Source: Pyrus communis (lineage: Eukaryota; Streptophyta; Magnoliopsida; Rosales; Rosaceae). Taken from it: 64,000 nucleotides of DNA. Below, piece after piece: positions 10,420 to 22,757 of the stretch. The translations under genes were made by a program, and so were the position numbers. Each line of letters opens with the position of its first letter. The stretch's first letter is position 1. The stretch spans positions 10,617,600-10,681,599 of the forward strand of contig NC_084816.1 of the NCBI RefSeq assembly GCF_963583255.1. Direction: 5' to 3'. A model generated the notes under the pieces. The model searched no databases. It was not told the DNA's origin and worked only from the letters and a program-made list of their open reading frames with translations.

Positions 10420-12418
10420 TTATCGATATTTAAGATCTTCGACCGCGTTGTTCGTATTGGATCCTAACAAGTTGAGGGCCGCAGAGACCAACCCAGTCTA
10501 ACAAAACCCTAGTGAAAATAAGAAAACCGTCTTACTACACATACTTGTCAAAAGCAACCGATCTACTGTCACCAAACTAGCTCAGAAAGAAAACCAAATG
10601 TTGTGAAAGCATCAGCACCTGCCATCATTAAACTGTGAAAACTAAATAAAATCTGTTTGTTTATTTTCTATGGATGTATTTCATTATCAAACTCTGAGTA
10701 GTATCATGGATATCCGTTTCCTTTGGGGGTATTTACTATGCATAAATGCTGTAGAGATTGTTCTAATTTTTATGGATTCATATGATCCTTTCTTAAATTT
10801 TTTAATCTGTTCTTGTTTGTGCCTGATCTCTATAAGGGAATACTAGGACATACAAATAAAATACGTTTCTTCTAATAAATCAAGATATGAACACAATATA
10901 ATAATCATTGAGATGTTTTCTTCTATGCATGCATGAAACTACAAGCTCTTCTCTTATTAATAGGCATAGAAAATATGGTCAAATCACCTAAGTTATCCTC
11001 CATAATTGATGTTGACAAGGCTTAAAAAATAATCAATACCGACAAAATATAGAGAATCTTACTTTCGTAATACAGAGAACGTTACAACAGTATTCGCGTG
11101 AACTGTCTTTAGTTATGTCATGCTTTTATTGTGATGCAACTGTTGCTGTAATGTCTCGTGAACTATTGTGTCTTTGTTTAGCTTTTGCAGTAATGTAACC
11201 GTCCTAACTTTTGTAGTGATGTAATTGTTGATGAATTGCTCTCAAGAACTATGTATATGGTTTCGACAATTTTATAGTGACGTATTCATTTTTGCAGTTT
11301 TCCCGTGAGCTATATGTGGTTTTGTCTAACTTTTATAGTGATGTAACTGTTACTCTAGGATCTTTTGTGAGTTGGTTTTCATTTTATCTAGGATCTCTTG
11401 TGAGTTTGTTGGACCATGTCCCCTCTTGGTCTCTTAAATAAGTTAATGTCGTAGATTGTGAAGTATGTCTAAATGTGTTCATGTGAATAGTTCTATTAAC
11501 ATTTTACCCTTACTGCTGCTGCTAAACTAGAACACGCTTAGGCTTCAAATGTTAGTTGGATTCCTAATATTCCAGATTTTATTTGATACTGGTAGTAAAT
11601 CGTAATGGATGCTCCAAAAGCTTCTCATTATGATCAACTATTTCTAGAATATTTTATAAATAAATAAAAAGAATTCATCAGTATTTGTCCTGAAAAGTTG
11701 AGGCCCATTCAGATATAAGACTAGCAAAAACAAGAAAAACATAAGACTTAGATCGTCTCCTTTCCAGCAGTGATGGGATTAACAAATTTTGAGATTTTGA
11801 TACTCGTAAACATGCTATTATTGGTTCTGATAGTGCCCAATTAGTATAACTTTTGCTAACTCAAAGCTAAAATCTGAGTAAAATTTTAAATTTGAGGCTA
11901 TGTGCCTTGAATATGCAGTTTTTCCATACCTTGCCTGAAATAATCACGTTATTGAAATGTTTCTGAAAGCTTACTTTAGAGCTAAAATTTATGTTTTACA
12001 GTTTGCTACCAGATCTTGAAACAAAAGAGTTATAAGTAGATCTTATTAATATGCAAATGCATATGAGAAGTATTACTGACTAGGATTACACTAGTGACTA
12101 ATATATCAGAGATTGACTGATAAGGATTTACAAGGTCATATAAATAAAATCTGTCTTATTTTGATAAAACAAGATTTGAACCAAATTTAAGAATCACTAA
12201 GATGTTTTCTTCTGTGTGTGCATGAAACCACCAGCTTTCTTATTTGTAGGCATGAATATGACTAGATTACCTAGTTATCCTTACATAATTGATGTTCATA
12301 CGGATAAAATCCTAAAGTTAAAATAATCGTTTCAAGGAAAATACACTGAATCTTGCCTTTGCAATGCAGTAACTGTTACTGCAGTATTCGAACTATCTTT
12401 GGTTCTCACTTTTGTTGT
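10098..12418. repeat. Tandem unit 2 of the F-box upstream region
   Basis: About 2.3 kb, collinear with unit 3 and with unit 1 once the insertions are removed. It contains the promoter/5'-leader-like block with AAACCCTAG, then a non-coding tail; no F-box frame follows. A (TA)n run lies at 10386-10417. Several degenerate copies of a 'GTGATGTAACCGTT'-like motif are spread through 11060-11360. Confidence 0.7.
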
Positions 12419-14090
12419 TTGCAACTATTCTACATAGAAAAAACTAGGGAGATTATCTTTTAAAAACACATTTTGTAAGCCACATGATGTGGCAGTGATG
12501 GTTGGATTTCATTTTTAATGATTTAAAAAAAAATCCAACTATCAACCGCCACGTCATGTAGTTTATATAATATATGGTCTAAAAAGATGGTCTCTCTAGT
12601 ATCACTCTTACTACATTTGTTCCCGTGAACCATCTGTAGTTATCTCTGCTTAATTTTGCAGTGATATTTTCTGTAAGAATTTTTGCTCTACCATGTCATG
12701 TTGTTTCTCGTCTTAAAACGTTTGTATATATAAAGATTATCGATATTTAATATCTTTAACGGCGGCGTTCGTCTTGGACCCTAAGAAGTTGAGGACCGCA
12801 GAGACCAACCCAGTCTAACAAAACCCTAGAAAACAAGAAAAACGTCTTCACATACTTCTCGAAAGCAACCGATCTACCATCACCAAACTCAGAAAGAAAA
12901 CCAAATGCATGCACAAGCATCAGCACCTGCCATCATCAAACTGATGTGTTTGTTTATTTACTATGGATGTATCTGTTTCCTTATGGGGGTATTTACTATG
13001 CATAAATGCTGTAGAGATTGTTTAAATTTTTATGGATTCATATGATCCTTTTTTCAGATTTTTTTGAACTGTTCTTGTTTCTGCCTGATCTGTACAAGGG
13101 AATACTAGGACATACAAATAAAAAATGTCTCTTCTAATAAACCAAGATATGAACAAATTTAATAATCATTGAGATGTTTTATTCTATGAATGCATGAACT
13201 ACAAGCTCCTCTTTTATTAATAGGCATGGAAATTATGGTCAAATTACCTAAGCTATCTCCCTAATTGATGTTGACAAGGCCTAAGAAAATAATCAATACC
13301 GACAAAATTTAGAGAATCTTACTTTCATAATGCAGAGAATGTTACAGCAGTATTCACATGAATTGAGAACGTTACAGTAGTATTCACATAAATTGAGAAC
13401 GTTACCGTAGTATTCAGGTGAAATGAGAATGTTACAACAGTATTCACGTAAATTGTCTTTAGTCACGTCATTTTTTTTGTTCTAGTGCAGCTGTTGCTGT
13501 AATGTCTCATGAACTATTTGTGGTTCTGTACAACTTTTGCAGAGATGTAACTGTTCTAGTTTCTATACTAATGTAACCGTAGCTGCACTGATCCAGTTAA
13601 CTATCGGCGACTCTTGCTAACTTTTATATTGATGTAAGCGTTGCCGCAGTTTTCTCGTGAACTATTTGTGGTCCTATCTAATTTTTGTAGTGATGTAACC
13701 ATTAATGTATAATCTCTTGTGAGTTGGTTTTGATTTTTTTTGAAATATGCTATGTTGGGACCTTTATGCAACAATCTTTCCTCAACCATGCCATGCTGCT
13801 TTTGTTGGACCATGTACCCTTTTGGTGTCTCTTAAATACTAATGGATGCTCTAAGAGCTTCATTTTGTAATTAACTATTTATCCTTTGATGTATTTAAAT
13901 TTTAAAAAGAAAAGAATTTATTGGTATTTATCTTGGGTCTCGTAAAACTTGGGCCTGAGGACGGTAGAGACCAGCCCAGTCAAACATAACTTTAGCAAAA
14001 ACAAGAAAAACGTTTTGCTTCACATGCTTACAGAAAACAACAAAAGCTCCAGCTATCGTCATAAAAAACTCTGCAACAAAACCAAATGAA
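12419..14090. repeat. Tandem unit 3, directly upstream of the F-box gene
   Basis: Collinear with units 1 and 2 up to about 14080, where the F-box leader continues into coding sequence. The last leader-like block (13940-14090) shares 'gagaccagcccagtcaaacata' and 'caaaaacaagaaaaacgt' with the earlier copies. The probable F-box promoter lies here. Confidence 0.65.
13335..13454. repeat. 30-bp minisatellite, four copies
   Basis: Four consecutive 30-bp units begin GAGAAYGTTAC and contain GTATTCA. Units 1 and 2 of the large tandem array have a single copy at the equivalent place (about 8226 and 11073), so the expansion is specific to the F-box-proximal unit. Confidence 0.8.
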
Positions 14091-14206
14091 TGCACCACCA
14101 CCTGCTGCCATCATCAAAAACTAAGCACAAACCCCCACATGCAACACCTTCCATCATCCAACTGATAAAAACCCAACCAGAAATCAATTTCAGATCGACC
14201 CAAATC

Positions 14207-15337
14207 ATGGAGCAGCAGACCGTGGTGGAAAACAAGCCCAACCTCCCAACGGAGATTATTTCGGACATCCTCTCACGGCTCCCGGCCAAGTTGCTCTGCC
14301 GGTTCAAGTGTGTCTCAAAGACCTGGATTTCTCTGATCACCGACCCCAGCTTTGCCCAAGTTCACTACAAAAAACTCTGTCAGAATGATGAAGTGCTTTC
14401 CCAAAGAAGAAGAGTTGCACTCGTTGATCCTGGGCTGAACTCAATTTACTCTTTTGACCTCGACGAGTTCCTCGTTCGTAACGACGACGTCCGTGATTTT
14501 CTCTTGGTCTCTGAGGAGGAGATGGAGTGTGTTTACAGCAGTGACAGCCCAGAAAACTTTGTAACGTTGGTGTCTGCATGCAAGGGTTTGCTGTTTTTTG
14601 CATTGCGGAATTTGGAGATGTATTTACTCAACCCTGCAATAAGGCAGTCCAAGAAAATCCCTATACCGCCGGAGTTTGGCGTGGGGGTTTGCTCTAAGTA
14701 CCTCTTTGGGTTTGGATTTGATGACAATGCTGATGATTACAAGGTAGTTTTTGGGCGGTGCTTCGAGGATGGGATTGATTTCGGTGTCCATGGGGTGAAA
14801 ACGGGTGCATGGCGTGTGATCGAGGGGCGGTTTCCCTACAGAAGGATTTTCAATGACGATTCGAAGGGAACTTTGTTGAATGGGGGCTTCCATTGGTTGA
14901 CGAGAAGAACCGGAGGACAAACTCCGACGATCATGTCCTTCCGTTTAGAGGAGGAGGAGGTTCGAGAAATTCAAATGCCAAGTGATTTTGTTGAGGAAGA
15001 TTTTACTTATTATAGTCTTGGGGCGTTCAGGGGATGCCTGTGTGTGTCACTATGGACTCTGCAAGATGTAGGACAACATGAGTTTTGGGTGATGAAGGAA
15101 TATGGAGTGAGAGAGTCTTGGACCAGAATCAAGCTCTCCCTTACCATGATCGATTCTGGCAATATAATGCCTACCCCATACCAGAAGAACGATCATGATA
15201 TGTTGTTCGCCAAGTGGGTTAGTGAATTGTGCTTGTACAATTTCAATGATCACAGCTTTCTCACTCTTCCGATTCCCCAATTTCATGAACTTCGCGATGC
15301 TGAGGTCTACTTGGAGAGCGTTGTTTCGCCTAATTAG
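14207..15337 (+). CDS. F-box protein with FBA-type C-terminal domain
   Basis: A single-exon frame of 376 residues from ATG 14207 to TAG. An in-frame ATG at 14090 would add 39 residues, but they resemble neither an F-box protein nor a targeting signal. The N-terminus has an F-box (about residues 12-50: LPTEIISDILSRLPAKLLCR, then FKCVSKTWISLITDPSF), the Skp1-binding motif of SCF ubiquitin ligases. The rest matches the plant F-box-associated pattern (SACKGLLFF, YLLNPAIRQSKKIP, FGFGFDDNADDYKVV, LNGGFHWL, FWVMKEYGVRESWTR). The predicted role is substrate recognition in an SCF E3 ligase; the substrate cannot be told from sequence. Such genes form large fast-evolving families and are often tandemly duplicated. 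Here only the upstream region, not the coding region, is repeated. Confidence 0.92.
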   Translation: MEQQTVVENKPNLPTEIISDILSRLPAKLLCRFKCVSKTWISLITDPSFAQVHYKKLCQNDEVLSQRRRVALVDPGLNSIYSFDLDEFLVRNDDVRDFLLVSEEEMECVYSSDSPENFVTLVSACKGLLFFALRNLEMYLLNPAIRQSKKIPIPPEFGVGVCSKYLFGFGFDDNADDYKVVFGRCFEDGIDFGVHGVKTGAWRVIEGRFPYRRIFNDDSKGTLLNGGFHWLTRRTGGQTPTIMSFRLEEEEVREIQMPSDFVEEDFTYYSLGAFRGCLCVSLWTLQDVGQHEFWVMKEYGVRESWTRIKLSLTMIDSGNIMPTPYQKNDHDMLFAKWVSELCLYNFNDHSFLTLPIPQFHELRDAEVYLESVVSPN

Positions 15338-16300
15338 TGTCACCATGTTGACAAAGAACATCAAGGAAAACAAGGTACTCCCATTTTGTATCCTCGCCTG
15401 TAATTTAGATGTATTGTTACTGTGTTAGTTGCGTAAGGCTCATATTTAAAATACGTGACGAGGAGATTTTGCAGTTAAGTTGATTGATTATGTTATTAAT
15501 GATGTTTCTTTCAGATACATATTCTTCCTGTTACCTGTAGTTTGCTACAGAAGTTGTGAATCGTACTTTCTTTTGTTTTGATTTCATCACATGTGGTCCT
15601 GTCTCTTTCCATATGTCAAAACGTCAGCCTCAGGCCTCAGTACCCAAATCAAAGCCATGGTCGAATTGGATGTTTAGTTTTCTCATAAACAAATCTCATT
15701 CAGGTAATCCGTACATAATAACCCTGACAGGGACAGGGGCAGCCTTCGGGCTTACGTGTTAACAAAACATACAGTTAGTCTATAATATTTCAAGTTTTTT
15801 CTGATTCATTTTATGACTGGCTCAAATTTCCCAAAGAATTATTAGACGAGATCGTAAGTGCTTTAATTTGCTCATACACTCAATTATTGTGGATGTAAAT
15901 GCCTCTCAAGGTGATGTTTTCTTGTCTGTTGTTGAAGGAAACTCACTGAAGAAAATGCACTAGGGATACTCAGCAGCTTGAAGCTATGGCAACATCGGAA
16001 TCAAGTCTTCGAGGTTTGGGGGGCAGTTTCAGAGCTTTCCAAAGAGACTAAGCAACGAGTTTGAGTTGATGATGTTTCTCAGGCCTACTGTAGTTTACTT
16101 GTAGTGTCGTACCATGCTGTCCCGTTTGTAGTAAGTTCAGAAAACCTTATGCTACTTGTGTTTGTTGAAGTGTAAGATTCTACCCCTTTCTTTGTCCAGG
16201 AGAGGGAACTTGCTGTTTGCTTTGTATGAGTACGTATTTTAGTTTCGTTTTCAAAACCTTTATGAGTACCTTGCTTTGACCACATTGAGTTTCCAAACAA
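15338..16300. other. 3' flank of F-box gene, no further gene seen
   Basis: Contains probable 3' UTR and possibly spliced UTR segments (AAG|GTACTC near 15374). Short open frames exist but none resembles a known protein. Confidence 0.4.
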
Positions 16301-16474
16301 TAATGCTATCCATGCCAAATTTTTGTTTCACATTTTAATACCACATGACATGGCAAAAGATGATGTGTACACGTCACGCCAATTAACGATTGGATCACAT
16401 CGGATGTTGATTGTATATATCATATGGTATTAAAATGTTATACTAAATGTGGTATGTCTAGCAGTATAGCATTA
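16301..16474. mobile_element. MITE with TAATGCTA termini
   Basis: About 174 bp beginning TAATGCTA and ending TAGCATTA. The arms also share a longer imperfect block (CATTTTAATACCACATGA against its complement near 16420-16440). Related 'GTAATGCTA' sequences occur near 51459 and in the dioxygenase intron (about 53080). Confidence 0.55.
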
Positions 16475-16922
16475 CTAAGTGTTCTAAAATTGTGATTCCT
16501 TTACTTGAAATCGGCCTGGTGGTGCTAGAACTTCACTTGGGTTGCAGTACTAGTCTATAAGAACTTTGGCAACCATCAAAATCTCAGTGAGTGTCAAGAC
16601 GCTGTCAAACAGAGGATGACGTCAAAATTGCAGACAACGGTAAGGATCCTATGACGTCAAAATTGAACGATGAATGTCGAAAACAAAATGCGAGTGGTTT
16701 TAAAATATTTTTAGGAAAAGTAGGTTTCATGAAATAAAACTGGAGGCATAGGTTGGTTGGTTAAATTTCATCCAAAGCGTTAGTAATTAGTACGTAAGAG
16801 AAAAGAATAAAAAAAGGGAAACAAAAGGTATAGAATATTAAGGAGTTAATAGAACACTGGTTCCCCACTTTCTGCGCTCTTAAATTTGGACATATGCTTG
16901 TTATGGGTTGCTTGTTTACATA

Positions 16923-19900
16923 AGTTTGGGCCTGAAATCTAAGTTTGGGCGAGTAATCTGAAGTAGGAACTCTTGATACTCGGCCCAACATTGGTTCAAT
17001 AATCTAGGGCGTTCTAGCCCAAAATGATGTTTAGCTCAACCGATTACTTATGACTGAAGAACTATGAAAGGATTATGTTTGAGCATGGCTTGGTCGAGTC
17101 CTTGATCGGTTGAAACGGTTAAGGATTGACAATTATTTTGATATGACGGAATTATTAGAATCATCAGAATTCATGTTTAATCATATAAGAATGAATTGAG
17201 CTTAGAAAGAGATTAGGTCCAGAGTCCTAGATCGAATGAAGAAGCCTAGACTGGATGAGGGTGTAGTTTTGGCTAAGGGAAGATAATTTGTAATATTCGG
17301 GTAAATGCTGAGGAAACTTAGTCATATCAGGACTCTGCCTTGGCAGACTTATTTAATCTCGAAGCCTTACCTATAAATAGAAGAGGCTCTGCAACAAGAA
17401 AGGATCTTTAACTCAATACACAAATTAACGTTGTACGCGAAATCCTCACACATCTTGAGAAAAAACTAACGGCTCACTAACCCCTTCATGTTGGCATATA
17501 TTCAGTTTGGTTAAACATCACCAAGTCAACAACCGACAACACCTCCAGTTTGGTTAAACAACATTGGAGCAATAGAACCTGCCTGGCCTAGAAGACCTTC
17601 AGTTTGGTTAAACATCACTCTCCTATCCTTATTAGTTACCTATCCAAGTCTCAGCCGGTGAAGAGTTTTTTATTCTCTCGTCAATAGACGTCACTTCATT
17701 AGCTTCCCAACGAATTACGGTGTTCTATGATTGGTGACTCCTATGTACATTTCAGAACTTGGTATTCATCCAACTGAACAACTTTCACCATAAAGACACT
17801 CATTTCTTTTGAGTATCTTTGTCTTTATAGCCTAATATTGATTCCACACACTTATATTTTCACTAATATAGTTGAAGTCACTAAACCCAGTGTAAAGGAT
17901 CCTAAACTTTGCAGCAAGATTAACAACCTTGTCTTCAGGTTTTAAGAACTCTATGCTGAGAGTGTTCCTTCCCAGGCCTAAGTTGCTCGATCCAAAAATC
18001 AACACCGTGATTCGACCCCATCACTACATTCATCTTACCCACCTGATTCACCTTGGTAGCAAGTTGGCATACCCTCATCAACCACAAGAAAGATGTAGTC
18101 TCATAGTTAGTTGGCATGCGCATCAGGTAGGCTTGGTAGTTTTTAGGGTCAACATTTTGGCACGGCCAGAAGGACCAGTGCTAAAAGCTACGAAGTTTAT
18201 GACCATTAAAACTCACTTTGTAGAAAGAAAAAAAGACAATAATGGAAAAATCATCTATTAATCAAGCAATTGTGTCTACTAGTGTAGAAATTGCGCAGAA
18301 CCTTCCTGTCATTAGCACGCCAGATCTTACAACTCTTCGAAAAATGGAAATAAATCTTCGCAGCTAGACATCATCGATAACGACTATTACGCAGACAACC
18401 AAGCTTGTCGATTTTCAACCCCCAGAAGGGTTGTTGACGAAGAAGACAATGAGACACCGAGCATACCAGGTAGCTTGACACTATTTTGGAGTGTGAAATT
18501 GGTCGATTCAGTCCTAAACAAGATATAGCCAATCAGCACCATGATGAAATTAAGTGGAGTCAAGACGAAACAAACCGTTTGCTGACGGCGTTATTCACAG
18601 AGAGTCGACATACTCAATTAGATGCTATCAATGAGAAACAATCATCGAATACAGCCCACTCGAAGAAAAAGATCAACCATGGTAGAGAAGTACCCTTGTT
18701 GCCATATCAGTTTAAGGGTAGTTTAAGTGGGAAGAAATCCAATGTAGAATTTCCTTACGGGCCGCCACCATTAGGTGGGGCAAAACCATAATTGACGAGA
18801 AGGGGGATCTCATAATAATTGACATGGATGAGATTCAAAGAATGATCAACTTGACCATGAAAAAAGGGCAGTTGATCTCACAATTCATCCACCTTTTTCC
18901 TCAATATGTCGAGAAGTTGAATATCCTCGAGGTTTCAGAATTCATGATTTTAATCTTTTTTCTGGCAAATCAAAACTCTCTTCTTTGGAACATGTCGCTC
19001 GGTTCATTGCCCAATGTGGAGATGCCGACCATGACTTCCATAAGTCGCGATAAAACTCTTCTCTGACCTCGGTTGCTTTTTCACGTTATATCAACCTGTC
19101 ATCAAACTTAGTGCAAAATTGGGATGATTTAGTTAGGAAGTTTCATGAACAATTCTACCAAGATGGAATGAAAGTCTCGGTTTCATAGTTGGATAGGATG
19201 GCTTAAGCACCAAATGAATCACCTATCTAGTATCTCTGTCGCTTCAAGTGAGCTAAAAACTAGTGTCGGGCTCCTCTGCTTGAGCCAGAATATGTTCGGA
19301 TAGCCCAGAATAGCCTCGACATGGAGTTCTAAAAGAAATTTCTAGGCATGGACTTTAGCGATATGTATGAATTGGCCAAACAAGTTGAGTTGTATAACTC
19401 ATTGCTTAGAGAAGAAAACGTAATCAAAACAACGTCCCAATGAACACTATAAGAATCATTAGTTACACTTCAGCTCAAGACATGGGTGCACCGTATGTCA
19501 ATATAGATGTTTCTGAGATCATAATTGATAAGTCATTTATATGCAAGGCTTTGTCTCATGCTAGCACAAAGGATACTAAGATGCGACAACTTCGGCCGAG
19601 GCTAAAATCTAAGCCTCGAAGGCCTATATCTTTGACATCATTAAGGTCGACGTTATTTTCCACCAACTCCTTGTGGTGAAGAAATCAAGAATTGGCTAGG
19701 TCATGTTATACCTAAAGGGAAAAGTTTATTGCAAATTCCACAATTCTAACAAGCATGCAACCAACAGTTGCGTTGTGTTTCACAATGCCATCCAAGATTA
19801 GATTGATAAAGGAAAGCTCAAGTTATCTGAGAAGGCATAGATGTTGGTTGACACTGGTCTTTTCCCATCAACCACTATCCATATGGTCATGCTTACATAC

Positions 19901-20370
19901 CTGAGCAGAATAAGGTACCAAGGTTAAAGATCAATCTTGCTCAGCAAGATCCTCCGGCACATCATTTGGTCCCTATAGTTCACGTCAGACATGACTCTGT
20001 TAGCCAAGGATTAAATGGTTCTGACACACCAGCGATACTTTTTAGTCGGTGTAAATTTGAAATCACAATCATTAGTCCGAACTTGGATCGTTCGGTTAAA
20101 CATTTGAAATCAGAGACTTCCCCATCCCCCAAAATGAGTAGTTTAAAATCTTTTGCATCTCAACTGACTAGCCAAACTTTAAAACAGAATCAAACATCGG
20201 TATTTGATAGGCTTGGTCCACAAATGGAAAGTTAGAAGTTGCTAGTTTGACGAAGGCTTAACTTCAACAAGCTGTTCTACGACGAGGAATATTTTGACTC
20301 TCACATTGGTAGCTCAAGCACATCTCCAACACCAAGCGCATTGCCAGCACCAAGAATATTCAAGCCACCA
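16923..20370 (+). mobile_element. Tat-like Ty3/gypsy retrotransposon, copy A (5' LTR plus decayed gag, truncated)
   Basis: The LTR covers about 16923-18154 and ends GGGTCAACA, followed by the PBS-like TTTTGGCACGGCC. A TATA box (CCTATAAATAG) sits at 17371. The segment 17480-17620 has three copies of a 'CAGTTTGGTTAAACA' motif. The interior aligns with the gag region of copy C (34.2-36.4 kb) but is full of stops and indels; RT and integrase are missing. The alignment fades after about 20370. Confidence 0.75.
18824..19950 (+). pseudogene. gag relic of gypsy copy A
   Basis: Scattered pieces match gag of copy C. MDEIQRMINLTMKKGQ corresponds to MIEVQRMIDSALKKG there. Further pieces match the region around KFHEQFYQ (19140), the DMYELAKQVE block (19365) and the Cys/His knuckle region (YCKFHNSNKHATNSCV, near 19727). 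Frameshifts and stops separate the pieces. It is non-functional. Confidence 0.7.
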
Positions 20371-20559
20371 AAGCCATGAAATAACCGATGATATAATTAA
20401 TGGAGGTCTAACATTGCAACAAATTCGTAAGTTGATGACATTGTAATGTTTACAAGATGAACTATTAGTTTGTTATGCGACCCAAAGTTGCATGTACTAC
20501 AGTGCCCCTACGTCTTCTTGTCGTATTCTGTTATTCGTGAGTCACAAGTTGTGACACCA

Positions 20560-20857
20560 CAAAGTGGCGGCGTGATGACCCAAGTTCGCAGATTGTCCGC
20601 TCTGTTATCGCTTGCAGCCAAAACTCTCTCATCATTTGCGATGCCGACAAGGTGTGCCTCCTTTATCTTATTCTTCTTGTTTTAGTTGTCTTTTTATCAC
20701 TCTATCCACTGTTTTGATTACTACCCATTTCACTTCTATGTGTGTATTTTGTATTCTTTGAACCAAATAGGAACCAAACAAAGGCCACAGGGCACCCTCC
20801 TGCCAAAACTGAGAACATTCCAAGCCAGGTTAAAGCTATTGCCAAGGTTAAGATTAT
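20560..20857 (+). repeat. Duplicated segment, copy 1 left part (interrupted by CACTA insertion)
   Basis: Bases around 20630-20857 plus 22758-23240 correspond to 27940-28515, allowing for an insertion in the T-rich stretch near 20690-20740. The shared part reads like an exon (ENIPSQVKAIAKVKI, compare ENIPSQVKPLAKVKI at 28027) followed by a GTAATT donor-like site and intron-like sequence. A short frame (ATG 20572, SALLSLAAKTLSSFA) just upstream could be an organellar presequence. I do not recognise the source gene. Confidence 0.5.
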
Positions 20858-22757
20858 CACTACTACAAAAGAGACTATCGCTGGTGGTGTGAAAACCGAC
20901 AAGAAACACTAATTAGTGTCGGATTTATGGTAAAAATCCAACATCAAGTCATGCAATGTCAGATGGGGGAGCCGACACCATTGCTAGCGTCACGAAAAGG
21001 GTATTGACGTCAGTTAGTCCCCTTAATCCGCCACCATGAAGTAAAGTAATATAAAATAAATTCTAACATGATGGTGGTCATAACCCACATCACGTAGCTG
21101 CTAACAAATAAAATACTCAATCTATTGTCGGTCCTAACCAACATTGCCCAACATCTCGATAAATAAAATAATTATCATGCATTCCTACATAGATGGTACA
21201 TGACATGCAAATTTCACAGATTCAATTTATTCAAGAATTTAACTGGGGTTTTTGGGTGTAGAATTTGTCGTTAAAATGTATTATATTTCATATAATTAAG
21301 GAAGTACACATAACACATATATAGGAGCTATTAGAGAACTGGTTACAAGATGACGACCAACAAACTAACAATTACATATAATACTAATCAGCTCCATGCT
21401 TGCATATAATACTAGCAGCTACCATGATGCTTTCCCGTGCTTGCCTTTATCGAAGACCACATATTATGTAGCTCCATGCTGCCATGCTTGCCATCAGATC
21501 AGTGCTTCAATACTTTACTACTTCAACATTAAGGCCCTAATCTCTATAGATTAAACTCAGGTTTTATACCTTTCAAAAATTATGGATCTGTGATTTCCAG
21601 TGCCCTTGCTCTTTAGATCCAAAATGAACATGCATGAATTTTTATATGGATTTTTGAATTGCTGATCTTATTGAACAAGAACATAAAAGAGGAGCTCAAT
21701 GGAGATTATAGCTTTAGTGAGTCATGCATTAGACAACTTAGCATTCACATATTAATAGATACGTGGAAGGTTGTAAATACATCAAGAGTTCCACTTATTC
21801 TTCCAACCTTTTCACCACCAAATCATCCAATTAGAATAGATTTTGTTGTTATACCTTTAAATGACAGATCTAGAATGGAGACAACTCCGTGGTGGTTTTT
21901 CCTTGAGATGTGATTTGGAGCTGTATCGGTGGTTGTGTCAACTTTTTTATTTTTTATTTTTTAATTTTTATAGGCGATCTTAGGTCCCTACAAAAAAAAC
22001 AACATAAGCATGAGGAGTTGAAGATTTTTTTCTTGTATGGTATATTTCAATCCGTGAACCTGAGTGCATGAATAAGCAAGGGAGGGTGAGAAATTTACCT
22101 CTGAGTGCGTCTGCACCAAGATCGGTGCTGCTACCCTTCTAGTGATGCAGTAAATCCATGGTTGCGAGGTCTTCTGGGTTGATGATGGAAGATTAAGGTT
22201 TGGTTTGCAGAAATGGAGGTTAGGGTTTGAGAAAATGTGGAGAAAGGAGCTGCGGTTGTAGGGTGTGCTTGGAAGAAGGTAGAGATAAATGAGGGAAGTG
22301 AGCCTCTGGGCTCGAGGTGAAGCCTCTTGAAAGAGGGAGACTGACATCCTCTTTTTTCGTTTAAAAATATGGGGGGAAATATCCCGCCCAAAATTTTGTC
22401 ATGCGAGGTAAGTATTTAAAAAAAATAGAAACACCAACCTGTCAGCTACAACTGACAAGAAGTTTTAAAATATTTAAAAAATATTTATTAGTGTCGGGAA
22501 GAAGCGACATGAGTTTCATTTTTACCGACACTAACTTTATATCGGTTGAAAGCGACACTGTTTTCTTTTTATATGACACCACCATTTAAAAATAATAAAA
22601 TCTATGTCGGCTATAAGCGACAAAGACAATTTATGTTGCTTATACCCGACAGTAATTTTGACACCATGTAAGGAGGGTGTAGGAAATGTCTTATCCGCCA
22701 GTATTTTATATAAACCGACACCAACCATCGACACAATAAACCACTTTTGTAGTAGTG
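20858..22757. mobile_element. Non-autonomous CACTA (En/Spm-type) transposon
   Basis: The element begins CACTACTACAAAA (20858) and ends with its exact complement TTTTGTAGTAGTG (22757). Flanking triplets are TAT (20855) and TGT (22758). The paralogous empty site near 28065 reads AAGATTGTTCAGG, which fits a TGT duplication with one later change. Subterminal regions carry many GTGTCGG / CCGACA-type motifs, candidate transposase binding sites. No transposase frame is visible in the 1.9 kb, so it would depend on an autonomous relative. Confidence 0.9.

Noticed and set aside
6953..14090. CRISPR-like or regulatory repeat array
   Set aside because: Repeats are large, degenerate and tandem in a plant nuclear context; the pattern is local duplication with later insertions.
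14059..14920. Minus-strand frames across the F-box gene
   Set aside because: Shadows of the F-box coding sequence.
15690..15760. Similarity of 'CCCTGACAGGGAC' near 15725 to the duplicated segment near 23325
   Set aside because: Shared stretch is too short and partly palindromic; not enough to claim common origin.
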